Shown here: piece after piece, positions 16,544-26,497 of the stretch
Layout of the letters: each line of letters starts with the position of its first letter
Position numbering within the stretch: the stretch's first letter is position 1
NCBI RefSeq assembly: GCF_001192795.1
Contig: NZ_DF968181.1
Span: 151,603 to 215,602, forward strand
Source: Flexilinea flocculi
GTDB taxonomy: Bacteria > Chloroflexota > Anaerolineae > Anaerolineales > Anaerolineaceae
Reading direction: 5' to 3'
DNA: 64,000 bases
The notes under the pieces: generated by a model
What the model saw: the letters and a program-made list of their open reading frames with translations, nothing else
Databases searched by the model: none
Told to the model about the DNA's origin: nothing
Program-made: the position numbers and the translations under genes

Positions 16544-18041
16544 TTTTTACCGCCTCTAAATTTGCTCCAGTAGAATAGTACATAATACTCATTTCGGTTA
16601 TTTCATCCCGATTTAACCTGGCATTAATTCTGCCTTTGTATAAAACAATACAAGAATCGGCAACCTTATGAATTTCCGGAAATTCGGAACTGAAAACGAT
16701 AATAGCTTTTCCATTTTTTGCCAGTTCGATGATCAAACGATAAATTTCAAATTTTGTTCCGACATCGATCCCTTGAGTCGGATTATCAAAAAGCAGAATG
16801 TCTGCATCCGCCTCAAGCCATCGGCCAAGAATCACTTTCTGCTGATTTCCACCGGACAATGATGTGATTGGATTTTTCGGCTGATCGGTCTTAATGGAGA
16901 GTGCTTTCTGTTGGCGTAAAAATCGCTCTTTCTCTCTTCGGCTGTCGATCAGCAGACGTTTGAATTTGGTGTTGAAGAATGCCATCGAAATATTGTCATA
17001 AATCGAGAGATCATTGTGGATGCCGCGTTCCTTGCGTGATCTTGGAACCATGCCGATGCCATTTTTCATGTGGTCGATAATGGTGCTTCTCTGTTTCAGC
17101 GTATGATTTTTTACCTGCAGGGTTCCAGTATACTCTTCAGCGCCGAACAAGGCATCTGCCAGCAGATCACGGCCGGATCCCTGCAGACCGGTAATTGCCA
17201 GGATTTCTCCCTTGTGCAGATCAAAACTGATATCAAAGAAAGATTTCCCCGACAAGTTTTTTACAGAAAGGATGACTTCCTCTTGTCCATAATACGGCTT
17301 ATTTAAGAATTCTTCGTCAGCCAAATGACGACCGATCATCAGTTCTGTTGCCTGTTGTTCATCAATTTCTGCAAATTTTCCGTGTGCGACCAATTTCCCA
17401 TCACGCATAATATAGTAAATATCGCAGATTTCAAACAGCTCCGGCATCTTATGAGAAATATAGATAAAACTGACCCCTTCAGTTTTAAGCTGCCTCATAA
17501 TATCAAATAATCTTTTAATTTCTTTTGTTGCCAGAGCCGTTGACGGCTCATCCATGATGATCAGGTCGCATTTGAATAACAAAGCACGCGCAATTTCAAC
17601 AAGCTGCCTTTCGGCTGGCTGCAGTGTACTGACAATCGCATTCGGATCAATTTGTACCTGCATACGTTCGAAAACCTTCAGACAACGGTTGATCATTTCT
17701 TTCTTATTCAGCAGTCCGTTTTTTCGGAGTAATTCTTCCGAAAGGAATATGTTTTCAAAAACACGTAAATCATTGCAGAGGCTGATTTCCTGATGGATAA
17801 AACGGATACCCATGCGCATCGCGTGCAGTGCATTGGAAATTTGTACTTTATTGCCATCGATAAAAATTTCACCTTCGTCCGGGGGAAATGTCCCCGCAAG
17901 CACATTCATCAAGGTTGTTTTTCCTGCTCCGTTTTCCCCAAGTAAACCGATGATTTCACCCGAGTTAACTGTAAAATCGATATGATCAACCGCTCTGACG
18001 GGCCCGAAATCTTTAACGATTCCTTTCATCTCTATGAGCAA
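16536..18041 (-). CDS. Sugar ABC transporter ATP-binding protein (RbsA-type)
   Basis: Tandem ATPase of about 501 residues for a CUT2 sugar importer. The N-terminal half carries Walker A GENGAGKTT, signature LQPAERQLVEIARAL and Walker B LIIMDEPSTAL. The C-terminal half has a degenerate P-loop GLQGSGRDLL, then LSGGNQQKVILGRWL and ILLFDNPTQGIDVG, the asymmetry expected for RbsA/MglA. I place the start at a TTG (18039-18041), seven bases after GGAGG. A GTG at 18050 would overlap the ribosome site itself. Confidence 0.9.
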   Translation of the reverse strand: MLIEMKGIVKDFGPVRAVDHIDFTVNSGEIIGLLGENGAGKTTLMNVLAGTFPPDEGEIFIDGNKVQISNALHAMRMGIRFIHQEISLCNDLRVFENIFLSEELLRKNGLLNKKEMINRCLKVFERMQVQIDPNAIVSTLQPAERQLVEIARALLFKCDLIIMDEPSTALATKEIKRLFDIMRQLKTEGVSFIYISHKMPELFEICDIYYIMRDGKLVAHGKFAEIDEQQATELMIGRHLADEEFLNKPYYGQEEVILSVKNLSGKSFFDISFDLHKGEILAITGLQGSGRDLLADALFGAEEYTGTLQVKNHTLKQRSTIIDHMKNGIGMVPRSRKERGIHNDLSIYDNISMAFFNTKFKRLLIDSRREKERFLRQQKALSIKTDQPKNPITSLSGGNQQKVILGRWLEADADILLFDNPTQGIDVGTKFEIYRLIIELAKNGKAIIVFSSEFPEIHKVADSCIVLYKGRINARLNRDEITEMSIMYYSTGANLEAVKNG

Positions 18042-18111
18042 ATGAATCACCTCCCTTTATCATGTTGGTATATTAATTGTAATTGAAAACTGATTGACAA
18101 ATTTTTCGAAT

Positions 18112-18234
18112 CAGTAAGTTGAAAAATGAACATAATTTTTTCAAATTGAGATCACAATGTTGTTGCGATTTTTTTTGCGCGAAACGGAAAAATAATACAA
18201 CAATAATTATGATTTTTCATATTTTGAATCGCTG
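18112..18234. repeat. MITE-like palindromic repeat, 123 bp
   Basis: Copy between the ATPase and binding-protein genes. Ends CAGTAAGTTGAAAAAT and ATTTTGAATCGCTG; decayed centre with TTGTTGCG against the ACAACAA side. No clear target duplication. Confidence 0.65.
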
Positions 18235-18344
18235 ATTCAGCAGTGATTCCCATATATGGGTAAGATTCCTGTCGATGAATACGTTCCGCTTAATTACCCC
18301 TGTTCAAAAATGCTTCTCAAAAAAGCAAAATGATGATGGATATA

Positions 18345-18380
18345 GGAAAGCCGTCCGGCTCACTGCCGGACGGCTTCTGC
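18345..18380 (-). terminator. Stem-loop after the binding-protein gene
   Basis: AGCCGTCCGGC and GCCGGACGGCT form a perfect 11-bp stem with a TCACT loop, read on the minus strand with a short T run. It probably limits read-through from the abundant binding protein into the transporter genes. Confidence 0.75.
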
Positions 18381-18401
18381 CTGAACTTTTAAAGTTTCAG
18401 G

Positions 18402-19457
18402 TTAGTTCATAGAAATACTGTATCGTTCTTCAAATTCCTTGCTTGCACGGAAAGCCTCGACCGTATTTTTGTCGATCTCGATGGACGGGATCAAGAAAAG
18501 CTGTCCATTGATATCCTGTCCTGCATATTGTTGTCCTTGAGCAGCGGCAACACCCAGACGGATGGCTTCGCGAATGAAGGATGGGCTGAAGAAATAGGTA
18601 TCGAGCTCAATTCCGTTTGCAACCGGTTTATCAAAGGTCGCCAGTGTTTCACGTCTTCCGCCGACACCAGTCATCAATTTGATATTCAGTTTTGCTGCCG
18701 GATCGCTGCCAAAATAGTTGTTCAGAGCAACGACAATACCGTCAACGACTTCATCATCATGGGTGACGATCAGATCCAGATCCTCAATTTCTTTGGCGTC
18801 CGCTGTCGTCAGCCAGTTTTCCATTTGTTCCTGGGCTTTGGCGTTGGACCAGTCGGTTTGATAATCCGCCTGAACCTGTTTGAATTGAGCGGCATATTCG
18901 GATGCTGCGATAACATCATCCATACCTTTGGAGCGCTGAATGGAAACAGTCGAGCTGTCACCGATGAACCGCAGATAGGTGATGGTTTCGCCTGCTTTTA
19001 ATTGTTCAGCAAAATACTTCAGCAGATATTCACCCATCCATTTACCAATGGTCTCATTGTCGCCCATGATTTCTGCTGTCGGTTTGAAACCATCGATCAG
19101 TCGATCATAGATGATCAATTTCACGCCGGCTTCCATAATGGTGGTGGCTGCATTCTTTAACTGTTCTCCTTCGAGTGGCCATAAGACGATACAATCCGGA
19201 CCCCATTCCAGAATCGTTTCAATGGCTGCGATTTGTTTGGCTGCTTCACCGCCGACCTCAAATTTGTATTCAAAGCCAATTTCCTTGGATAATTTTTCGA
19301 GTTCAGCACGTGCATGTGCAACACTTTCGCCCGTGAAGCCATGATCTGCATCCGGAGTAACGACACCGATTTTAAAAGAATCGGCTGCAGAGACAACACC
19401 CGTTATTGCCATAGCAAGAACGAGCACAATAGATAAGACAAACAATTTCTTCGACAT
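18402..19457 (-). CDS. Sugar ABC transporter substrate-binding protein
   Basis: Exported ligand-binding protein of the ribose/galactose (peripla_BP_4) type, 351 residues. A Sec signal with core LFVLSIVLVLAMAITGVVSA ends at AA-DSF and has no lipobox cysteine. The mature part begins FKIGVVTPDADHGFTGE, with later hinge and ligand segments DCIVLWPLEG, VKLIIYDRLID and DLIVTHDDEVVDG. The ATG at 19455-19457 is preceded by AGGAGGAGAAAAT; an upstream ATG at 19490 is less likely. First structural gene of the minus-strand sugar operon; the sugar is unknown. Confidence 0.9.
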   Translation of the reverse strand: MSKKLFVLSIVLVLAMAITGVVSAADSFKIGVVTPDADHGFTGESVAHARAELEKLSKEIGFEYKFEVGGEAAKQIAAIETILEWGPDCIVLWPLEGEQLKNAATTIMEAGVKLIIYDRLIDGFKPTAEIMGDNETIGKWMGEYLLKYFAEQLKAGETITYLRFIGDSSTVSIQRSKGMDDVIAASEYAAQFKQVQADYQTDWSNAKAQEQMENWLTTADAKEIEDLDLIVTHDDEVVDGIVVALNNYFGSDPAAKLNIKLMTGVGGRRETLATFDKPVANGIELDTYFFSPSFIREAIRLGVAAAQGQQYAGQDINGQLFLIPSIEIDKNTVEAFRASKEFEERYSISMN

Positions 19458-19527
19458 ATTTTCTCCTCCTAAATCAAAATTCTTAATCAACGGTTTACCA
19501 TCATTAGTTAACCGTGATTTTTAATAG

Positions 19528-20535
19528 TTATGGCCTGGGACCAGTCGAATCTCGAATAATCATCCGATATGGAAGGATTGTTTCCAAAGGAATCGATTCG
19601 TTTTGTTCGAGTTTTCTGCACAGTAATTCAGTGGCTTTCTGTCCCAGACTGTAGCATGGTTGTGCCACAGTGGTAATTTTCGGCGTAAACATGGAAGTCT
19701 GTTCCACATCATCGAAACCGACGATGGATATATCTTCTGGAATGCACATTCCCATGATTTTTGCCGTATTGACTGCACCGATCGCGAGTACATCGGAAAT
19801 GCAGAATAAGGCGGTAGGACGATCTGATTGCGTGAGTAGTTTTTCAGCAGCTCTGCATCCGCTCTGATAGTTGTAATCTTTTCCTGCAAAAGCGACATAG
19901 CGGTCCGTAGATTCAAGCCCTGCTTCGCGGAGGGCATCTTTATATCCTTTCAAACGATTTTCAGTTGAAAGATATTTGTTGACACTGCTGATCATGCCGA
20001 TTTTTTTGTGGCCAAGAGCGATTAAATAGCGAACTGTTTCGACTGCAGCATGATAGTTATCGATCGAAACGCGGGAAATATCCAAATCCGGATCATATTC
20101 ACAACATTGGATTATCGGAAACTCTTCAGCATATTCGGATAACCAATGCTGCCCCTTTTCCGATGCCAGAAGAATTGCTCCGTCTGCCTTATGTTTATAC
20201 AGCATGTCTAAAGTTTTTTTGATCTGTTGGGTTTCATCTGTGGTGTTGCAGACAAAAGAACTATAGTTCATATCCCGGCTCAGATCGCATATTCCGGAAA
20301 TGATATTGGAATAAAACGGATTTGTCATATTTGGAGTCAGAATGAGGATTGTTCTCGTCCGTTTTTTTCGAAAATTGCGGGCAAGGACATTCGGTTCATA
20401 TCCGAGTTTTTTGACAGCCCTGATAACTGTATTCGTTGTCGGCTGGCTGATCGTTCCGGTGTTGTTCAGCACGCGCGAAACCGTTGAGGCGGAGACATTT
20501 GCTTCTTTTGCAACATCGTTGATCGTAACCATCAT
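19528..20535 (-). CDS. LacI family transcriptional regulator
   Basis: Sugar-responsive repressor of 335 residues. Residues 3-25 form the helix-turn-helix TINDVAKEANVSASTVSRVL with the hinge helix around KLGYEPN. The rest is a periplasmic-binding-protein-like effector domain (LTPNMTNPFYS, HKKIGMISS, CISDVLAIGAV, DISIVGFDDVE). It precedes and is co-directional with the sugar transporter operon, its likely target. A LacI-type operator lies about 60 bp upstream of its own start, suggesting autoregulation. Confidence 0.92.
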   Translation of the reverse strand: MMVTINDVAKEANVSASTVSRVLNNTGTISQPTTNTVIRAVKKLGYEPNVLARNFRKKRTRTILILTPNMTNPFYSNIISGICDLSRDMNYSSFVCNTTDETQQIKKTLDMLYKHKADGAILLASEKGQHWLSEYAEEFPIIQCCEYDPDLDISRVSIDNYHAAVETVRYLIALGHKKIGMISSVNKYLSTENRLKGYKDALREAGLESTDRYVAFAGKDYNYQSGCRAAEKLLTQSDRPTALFCISDVLAIGAVNTAKIMGMCIPEDISIVGFDDVEQTSMFTPKITTVAQPCYSLGQKATELLCRKLEQNESIPLETILPYRMIIRDSTGPRP

Positions 20536-20592
20536 TTTGATCCTTTATGAAATCGATCGAATTTACATCAACAGGTATTTGCTTATAAAAAC

Positions 20593-20608
20593 ATGCAATC
20601 GTTTGCAT
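20593..20608. promoter_or_regulatory. LacI/GalR-type operator
   Basis: ATGCAATCGTTTGCAT: the reverse strand reads ATGCAAACGATTGCAT, close to the TGNAANCGNTTNCA consensus of LacI-family operators. It lies in the presumed promoter of the LacI gene. Confidence 0.65.
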
Positions 20609-20805
20609 TGTTTATTTGTAGTGTAAATGATTTTTATTAACTTGTAAATAAATAAAAGTCACAGAATATTTTGTGCAAATGTCATGATTCAAGTTCTTTT
20701 GTACGAATGGAACCTCTTAAAAATTTCCAATAAACCAGATAAATTGGAAAGTTATCTTTTCTCATTTGATGGAAGATTGCTTTCCTTTGAGGGGCTTGCA
20801 CGGCT

Positions 20806-20856
20806 GTCTGTCATTGCGAGGAGGCGTTAGCCCGACGAAGCAATCTGTTTTCATGG
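20806..20856. repeat. REP-type repeat
   Basis: One REP unit with TGTCATTGCGAGGAGGCG, AGCCCGACGAAGCAATCTG and surrounding remnants. It directly adjoins, and may have displaced, the left arm of the MITE-like element that follows. Confidence 0.7.
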
Positions 20857-20867
20857 CGAATAAAGAA

Positions 20868-20950
20868 GGAAAATTTGTTGTTCTTATGACTTTACCCTTC
20901 GCGTAAAACATAAGAACAACAATGAATTCTTTTCATATATCGAATTGCTG
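20868..20950. repeat. MITE-like palindromic repeat, left end lost
   Basis: The hairpin TTGTTGTTCTTATG ... CATAAGAACAACAA and the right end TATATCGAATTGCTG are preserved; the left terminal repeat is missing and REP sequence stands in its place. About 50 bp upstream of dnaE. Confidence 0.7.
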
Positions 20951-21010
20951 GCGGGGCAATGAATACCGTGAAAATACGTTAAAATTAGGACATCTTTTGG
21001 AGGATTAAAA

Positions 21011-24000
21011 ATGTCATTTGCCCATCTGCACGTTCATACCGAATACTCTCTTCTGGATGGTTTTTCTAAAATCAATAAATTAATTACACGTGTCAAAGAG
21101 ATGGGGATGCCTGCTGTGGCGATTACTGATCATGGAACGATGTTTGGTGTGGTCGATTTTTTTCAGACAGCAAAAAATGCGGGGATAAAACCGATTATCG
21201 GTTTGGAAACCTATATGGCTTCCGAAAACATGAAAGTGCATGAGGCTCAGGAAAAGTCTTCAACGCATTTGTTGCTGCTGGCTGAAAATGATCAGGGTTA
21301 TCAAAATTTGCTGCAAATTGCTACGGCTTCTCAATTGGAAGGATACTACTATCATCCGCGGATCGACCATGACTTTCTTGCATCTCATTCCGAAGGGTTG
21401 ATTTGTACTTCAGGTTGTATGGCTGCTGAAATTCCCCGCAGTATTCTTCAAATGAATCTCCAGGCTGCGCGTGAAAAATTGGACTGGTATTTACAGGTTT
21501 TCGACAGAGATCATTTTTTTATTGAGCTTCAGGATCATGATATTCCTGAAATTAAAAAGATGAATAATTCGCTGATTGATCTGGGAAAAGAATATAACCT
21601 GCAGTTTGTTGCAACGAATGACATTCATTATGTCGACCCGGATGATTGGAAATACCAGGATATTATGCTTGCGATCCAAACGGGTTCACGCTTGAGCGAT
21701 ACCAATCGATTTCGCATGTCAGACAAGACGTATTATTTACGATCTCCGGAAGAAATGGAACGACTTTTCGGTCATATACCGGGGGCGATTGAAAACACGC
21801 TGAAAATTGCCGAGCGCTGTAATATTGACCTTACTCAAAAAGAGTATCATCTGCCGATTTTTCCTGTTCCAAAGGGAGAGACCCCTCAAACGACACTGCG
21901 TAAACTCTGCGAAAATGGTCTGAGAGAAAAATATGGCGATCGTGTTGAAAGTGATCCAGCTGTACGCGAACGGATAGAAAAAGAACTTAATATCATCCAT
22001 ACCATGGGCTTTGATGCCTATTTTTTGATTGTATATGATTTGGTTCGTCATGCAAAAGAAAATAATATCTGGTATAACGTTCGCGGATCGGGAGCTGGCT
22101 CCATGGTGGCGTACACACTTGGAATTACTCCCGTTGAGCCTTTATCATTCAAATTAATCTTTGAACGTTTTCTGAATCCGGAACGAATTTCGATGCCGGA
22201 TATTGATCTGGATATCCAGGATGATAAGCGGTTCAAACTTCTTGAGTATTGTTCACAGAAGTATGGCGCAGATCATGTAGCTCAGATCATAACGTTTAAT
22301 ACATTGGGTGCGAAAGGTGCTGTCAGGGATGTTGCCCGAGTGATGGATATTCCGCTTCCCGAAGTGGATCGAATCTGCAAATTGATCCCGTCTGGCACAA
22401 AAATGCCGGTCAGTGGAAAGTCGATTACTTTAGCGAATTGTCTGGAAGAAATCCAGGAATTTCGTGATGCCATTCAGGCGCAACCAATTCTGACAGAGTT
22501 GGTGACGACAGCTTCTGAAATGGAGGGTATCACGAAAAGTGTTGGCACCCATGCTGCTGGCGTCATCATTACCGATTATCCGATTGTAAAGTATGCCCCG
22601 TTACATCGGCCGACAAACGGAACAGAAGACAATCCGATCAAATCCGTATCTCAATTCGAAATGAATGTTGTGGATACGATGAAATTATTGAAAATTGATT
22701 TTCTGGGACTTGCGACATTAACCGTTATGCAGAAATGCTGCCAGATGATTGAAAAACGACATGGCATTCATTACACACTATCCAACATTCCGACCGATGA
22801 TCCGGAGACTTTTGATTATATCAGCGCCGGTCATACGGCAGGGATCTTCCAACTGGAAGGCGGAGGGATGACGCGGTATGTGATGGAAATGAAACCGCGC
22901 AATCTGGATAATATCATTGCGATGGTAGCGCTGTACCGTCCGGGTCCGATGCAATTTATTCCGGATTATATTGCCTGTCTGCATGGGAAAAAGGAACCAG
23001 AATATCGACATGAACGTTTGAAGCCCATTTTTTCTGATACTTTCGGTATTCCGGTTTATCAGGAACAGATTATGTTTGCAGCGATGGATCTTGCTGGTTA
23101 CACGGCGGCAGAATCTGACAGTCTTAGAAAAGCGATCTCAAAAAAGAAAAAGAAAGATATTGAACTGCATCGGAAAAAGTTCATTGATGGCTGCATAAAA
23201 AATGGCATTGAAGAGAAGACAGCGGTCGATATTTTTTGTGACTGGGAACAATTTGCGAACTATGGGTTTAATAAAAGCCACGCTGCAGATTACGGTGTTC
23301 TGGCAGTACAAACTGGATTCTTAAAAACTCATTATTTTATTGAATACATGACAGCATCATTGGATGCCAACCTCAGCGATTCGGCAAAAATCGCCTATTA
23401 CATCAATGAATGTAAAATCCATGGAGTGGACGTTCTGCCCCCTCAAATTAACTCGAGCTTTTGGGGCTTTTCTGTGGAAGACGATCCGGACGGAAAAAGC
23501 AGAATCCGGTTTGGAATGGGTGCTGTAAAAAATGTTGGCCAGAATGCTGTTGAGGCGATTGTCGAAGAACGGGAAAAGAATGGACTTTTTAAGAATTTAG
23601 ATGATTTTGCAGAAAGACTGGATTTACGGATGGTCGGGCGCAGAGCGCTGGAATGTCTGATTAAAGTGGGTGCTATGGATCAATTCGGTGAACGTGGATC
23701 ATTGCTGGCAAGTCTGGATGCGATAATTAACACCTGTGTTGCGAACATTCGGTCAAAGGATTCAGGCCAGATCAATTTATTTGATTTGATGTCTATTCCA
23801 ACTTGTCATATTCAGCTGACTGAAACGCCTCCTGTCGATAATCACGAAAAACTGAATTGGGAACGCGAGCTGATGGGTTTGTTTGTTTCCGATCATCCAT
23901 TAAATGCTCATCTACCGATATTAAAACGGCGAAAAGCATTGACTCATCAGCAACTGGATATGCTGGATCAGGGGACTCAGGTATCTATAGGCGGTATGGT

Positions 24001-25036
24001 TCAGAGTATGCGGATGATGCTTACGAAAAAGGATAGCCGAACGATGTGCTCTGTCAAGTTGGAGGATATTCATGGTGATTTGACAGATGTTCTCTTTTAT
24101 CCGAAACAATGGGAAAAAGTTCAGGATATCGTAAAAACAGATGCGGTTCTGATCGTTGAAGGACGTCTGGACAAAAGCAGGATGACAGCGCAAGTCATCG
24201 GTTCATCAGCGCAATCTCTGATGGTCGGTGAAATACCGCAGGCTGTTGCAGAATTTGTGGATTCATTCACGAATGAACTTGAGGAACAATTAGATACTGA
24301 CGATATCGCTGTGGGTGACAATATGCCTTCTCCCGGAATTTATCAGAATGGTACGGCAAATGAATTTGATGATACTCCTGAAGAACCGGAAGTCCCATGG
24401 AATCAAATATTGGAAGAATCTGGATCGAGTGATATATGGCCGGACGTTCCGCTCGCCGTGACAAATCTCCCTGAGAAATCTGCTGCTATCGAAGGTAACC
24501 AAAAAAATGAAACAGTATTGAAACAGGAACCTGTTGATTCGGCGGAAGATGAAGTTTCATCTGGCGGATCAAAAATATGGGTAAATCAACATGACGGATT
24601 GGAAATTTTCCGCAGTGATGATGAAAATGGAAAAAACGATCATCCCCTTGATACATCCGAGCAATTGGCAGCAGATTCCTCAAAAGCTACTGCCGTTTCG
24701 GAGATTGAACCTCGCCTGTTAGAAAATTTAGAAGTAGAGGAAGAGGATGATGACGATCTGATCTTTCCGGACACTCCAAAAAAGAAACCGAAACTGCTTA
24801 CGATTATTATTAAACAAGACCAGGAAATTCCGATCGAATCAGTAATACGAAAGATGAAACGAGTTCATGGATTAATCACATCGTATCCGGGACGTGATCG
24901 ATTCGCTTTTCTTATCCAGGAAAGCGGAAAGACGAATCTATTGGAATTCCCGGATACCATGACAAACATTTGTGAGGAGTTACTCTTAAAAATTCGTAAA
25001 GAGATCGGTGAAAATAACATACAAATCGAGGAATAG
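21011..25036 (+). CDS. dnaE: DNA polymerase III subunit alpha
   Basis: Catalytic replicative polymerase of the C family, 1341 residues. The N-terminal PHP domain begins FAHLHVHTEYSLLDG with its metal-binding histidines intact. The polymerase active site includes PDIDLDIQDD (about residues 397-406) and GSGAGSM, with the finger motif YGFNKSHAADYG downstream. An OB domain lies near residues 985-1075 (VSIGGMVQSMRMM). A long acidic linker of low complexity (about 1080-1250, rich in Glu, Asp and Ser) then leads to a small C-terminal domain starting PKLLTIIIKQD. The start is fixed by TTTTGGAGGATT. It stands alone, with pfkA downstream. Confidence 0.97.
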   Translation: MSFAHLHVHTEYSLLDGFSKINKLITRVKEMGMPAVAITDHGTMFGVVDFFQTAKNAGIKPIIGLETYMASENMKVHEAQEKSSTHLLLLAENDQGYQNLLQIATASQLEGYYYHPRIDHDFLASHSEGLICTSGCMAAEIPRSILQMNLQAAREKLDWYLQVFDRDHFFIELQDHDIPEIKKMNNSLIDLGKEYNLQFVATNDIHYVDPDDWKYQDIMLAIQTGSRLSDTNRFRMSDKTYYLRSPEEMERLFGHIPGAIENTLKIAERCNIDLTQKEYHLPIFPVPKGETPQTTLRKLCENGLREKYGDRVESDPAVRERIEKELNIIHTMGFDAYFLIVYDLVRHAKENNIWYNVRGSGAGSMVAYTLGITPVEPLSFKLIFERFLNPERISMPDIDLDIQDDKRFKLLEYCSQKYGADHVAQIITFNTLGAKGAVRDVARVMDIPLPEVDRICKLIPSGTKMPVSGKSITLANCLEEIQEFRDAIQAQPILTELVTTASEMEGITKSVGTHAAGVIITDYPIVKYAPLHRPTNGTEDNPIKSVSQFEMNVVDTMKLLKIDFLGLATLTVMQKCCQMIEKRHGIHYTLSNIPTDDPETFDYISAGHTAGIFQLEGGGMTRYVMEMKPRNLDNIIAMVALYRPGPMQFIPDYIACLHGKKEPEYRHERLKPIFSDTFGIPVYQEQIMFAAMDLAGYTAAESDSLRKAISKKKKKDIELHRKKFIDGCIKNGIEEKTAVDIFCDWEQFANYGFNKSHAADYGVLAVQTGFLKTHYFIEYMTASLDANLSDSAKIAYYINECKIHGVDVLPPQINSSFWGFSVEDDPDGKSRIRFGMGAVKNVGQNAVEAIVEEREKNGLFKNLDDFAERLDLRMVGRRALECLIKVGAMDQFGERGSLLASLDAIINTCVANIRSKDSGQINLFDLMSIPTCHIQLTETPPVDNHEKLNWERELMGLFVSDHPLNAHLPILKRRKALTHQQLDMLDQGTQVSIGGMVQSMRMMLTKKDSRTMCSVKLEDIHGDLTDVLFYPKQWEKVQDIVKTDAVLIVEGRLDKSRMTAQVIGSSAQSLMVGEIPQAVAEFVDSFTNELEEQLDTDDIAVGDNMPSPGIYQNGTANEFDDTPEEPEVPWNQILEESGSSDIWPDVPLAVTNLPEKSAAIEGNQKNETVLKQEPVDSAEDEVSSGGSKIWVNQHDGLEIFRSDDENGKNDHPLDTSEQLAADSSKATAVSEIEPRLLENLEVEEEDDDDLIFPDTPKKKPKLLTIIIKQDQEIPIESVIRKMKRVHGLITSYPGRDRFAFLIQESGKTNLLEFPDTMTNICEELLLKIRKEIGENNIQIEE

Positions 25037-25110
25037 TGAAGCGTAAATTTGCAGTTAATCTGCAAAGAACACTTTGGCATATCGATTCAAAAAAAGGAAA
25101 GGTTTATGGA

Positions 25111-25152
25111 ATATTCTGTTGGATTTACGCTTGGCGCAAATCCAACAGAATG
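25111..25152. repeat. Hairpin related to the MITE-like centre
   Basis: ATTCTGTTGGATTTACGC and GCGCAAATCCAACAGAAT pair except at one position, around TTG, and are followed by GAATTCTC as in full-length copies. The stem sequence differs from the other copies but keeps its complementarity. Recognisable terminal repeats are absent. Confidence 0.6.
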
Positions 25153-25362
25153 AATTCTCTTCATTTTTCATGTCTTCTCGAAATTTCCATTCATTGATTT
25201 CGGCCTTACGGGATTGTGACAATCCGATCCCAATAGCCTCATTGATCCACTCATCGTAAAACATGTTTAATAATTATTTCAATGTCATAAACCAAACTGG
25301 TAGAAATCGCGATTTATTTTTTTTGTAATATGATTTTTTGAATGTAAAATGGATAATAATAT

Positions 25363-25442
25363 GAGCGATTCGTAATGTGATATGAATTCTTTGTAATTTT
25401 TCTTGATTGATTCGAAAGATCAGTTCGTATTTCGAATTGCTG
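25363..25442. repeat. MITE-like repeat lacking the central hairpin
   Basis: Ends GAGCGATTCGTAAT and ATTTCGAATTGCTG, total 80 bp; the central stem is gone. The flanks TAATAATAT and AAGTAATAT agree at 7 of 9 bases. About 55 bp upstream of pfkA. Confidence 0.7.
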
Positions 25443-25497
25443 AAGTAATATTTACTGACGATTCTAATCGGATCGCGGATATGAAAGGGAATGAACT

Positions 25498-26493
25498 ATG
25501 GAATCTGTACAACTGGATACTCCTATTCGATCAGTTGCGGTATTGACATCAGGCGGTGATGCACCAGGAATGAATGCCGGTGTTCGAGCTGTTGTTCGAG
25601 CTGGTATTGTTGCCGGATTAAAAATGTATGGTATCCAGGATGGATATCAGGGGTTGATTAATGGAGATATTGTCCCATTGGGAAGACGGGATGTCAGCAA
25701 TATCTTGAGTCGAGGGGGTACCTTTTTACGTACAGCCCGATGTGCAGAAATGATGACACCGCATGGACAAAGAGAGGCTGTCCGCCAATTGTATAATGAA
25801 GGCATTGACGGCTTAATCGTAATTGGCGGAGACGGTACAATGGCGGGCGCTCAATCGATCTCAGCTCAAGGGTATCCGGTTGTCGGAATCCCCGGAACGA
25901 TCGATAACGATGTATATGGAACTGATACTTGTATTGGCGTCGATACAGCTTTAAACACGATTATGGAAGCGATTGATAAAATCAGGGATACGGCGGCTTC
26001 GCACAGCAGGGCATTTCTGGTTCAGACCATGGGCCGGGATAGTGGCTTTCTTGCTGTCGAATCAGCGCTCATTTCAGGGGCTGAAATGGCATTGATTCCG
26101 GAAAATCCAAACATTACAGTGGAAGAAATCGCGCAGACAATTGCGAATTCTTATAAACGTGGCCGGCGGCATTGCATTATCGTTGTGGCGGAAGGTTTCC
26201 CGATTCCGATGGATGAACTGACGGTTAAATTGGATGCCATGGATTTAGGGTTCAAAGCACGCGGAACGAATCTAAGTTATATTCAGCGCGGGGGAACACC
26301 CAGCGCTTTTGATCGATTGATTGCCTCACGGATGGGTTTTAAAGCAATTGAATTTTTGACAACCGGAAAATTTAACGTTATGACAGCGTTGCAGGGTCGG
26401 GATATCGTGCCACTGCCAATTCCGGAATTGGTCGGAAAACATCGTGGCTTTCCTGAAGAATACTTAAAGATTTCAAATATTCTTTCCCGATAA
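25498..26493 (+). CDS. pfkA: ATP-dependent 6-phosphofructokinase
   Basis: Glycolytic kinase of 331 residues that converts fructose 6-phosphate to fructose 1,6-bisphosphate. Motifs: nucleotide loop SGGDAPGMNAGVRA, GGDGTMAGA with Gly where pyrophosphate-dependent enzymes have Asp, and catalytic PGTIDND. Substrate-binding TMGRDSGFLA and VVAEGFPIP are present. The Gly in GGDG suggests ATP as donor. AAAGGGAATGAACT precedes the ATG. A MITE-like element inserts right at the stop codon. Confidence 0.93.
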   Translation: MESVQLDTPIRSVAVLTSGGDAPGMNAGVRAVVRAGIVAGLKMYGIQDGYQGLINGDIVPLGRRDVSNILSRGGTFLRTARCAEMMTPHGQREAVRQLYNEGIDGLIVIGGDGTMAGAQSISAQGYPVVGIPGTIDNDVYGTDTCIGVDTALNTIMEAIDKIRDTAASHSRAFLVQTMGRDSGFLAVESALISGAEMALIPENPNITVEEIAQTIANSYKRGRRHCIIVVAEGFPIPMDELTVKLDAMDLGFKARGTNLSYIQRGGTPSAFDRLIASRMGFKAIEFLTTGKFNVMTALQGRDIVPLPIPELVGKHRGFPEEYLKISNILSR

Positions 26494-26497
26494 GAAC

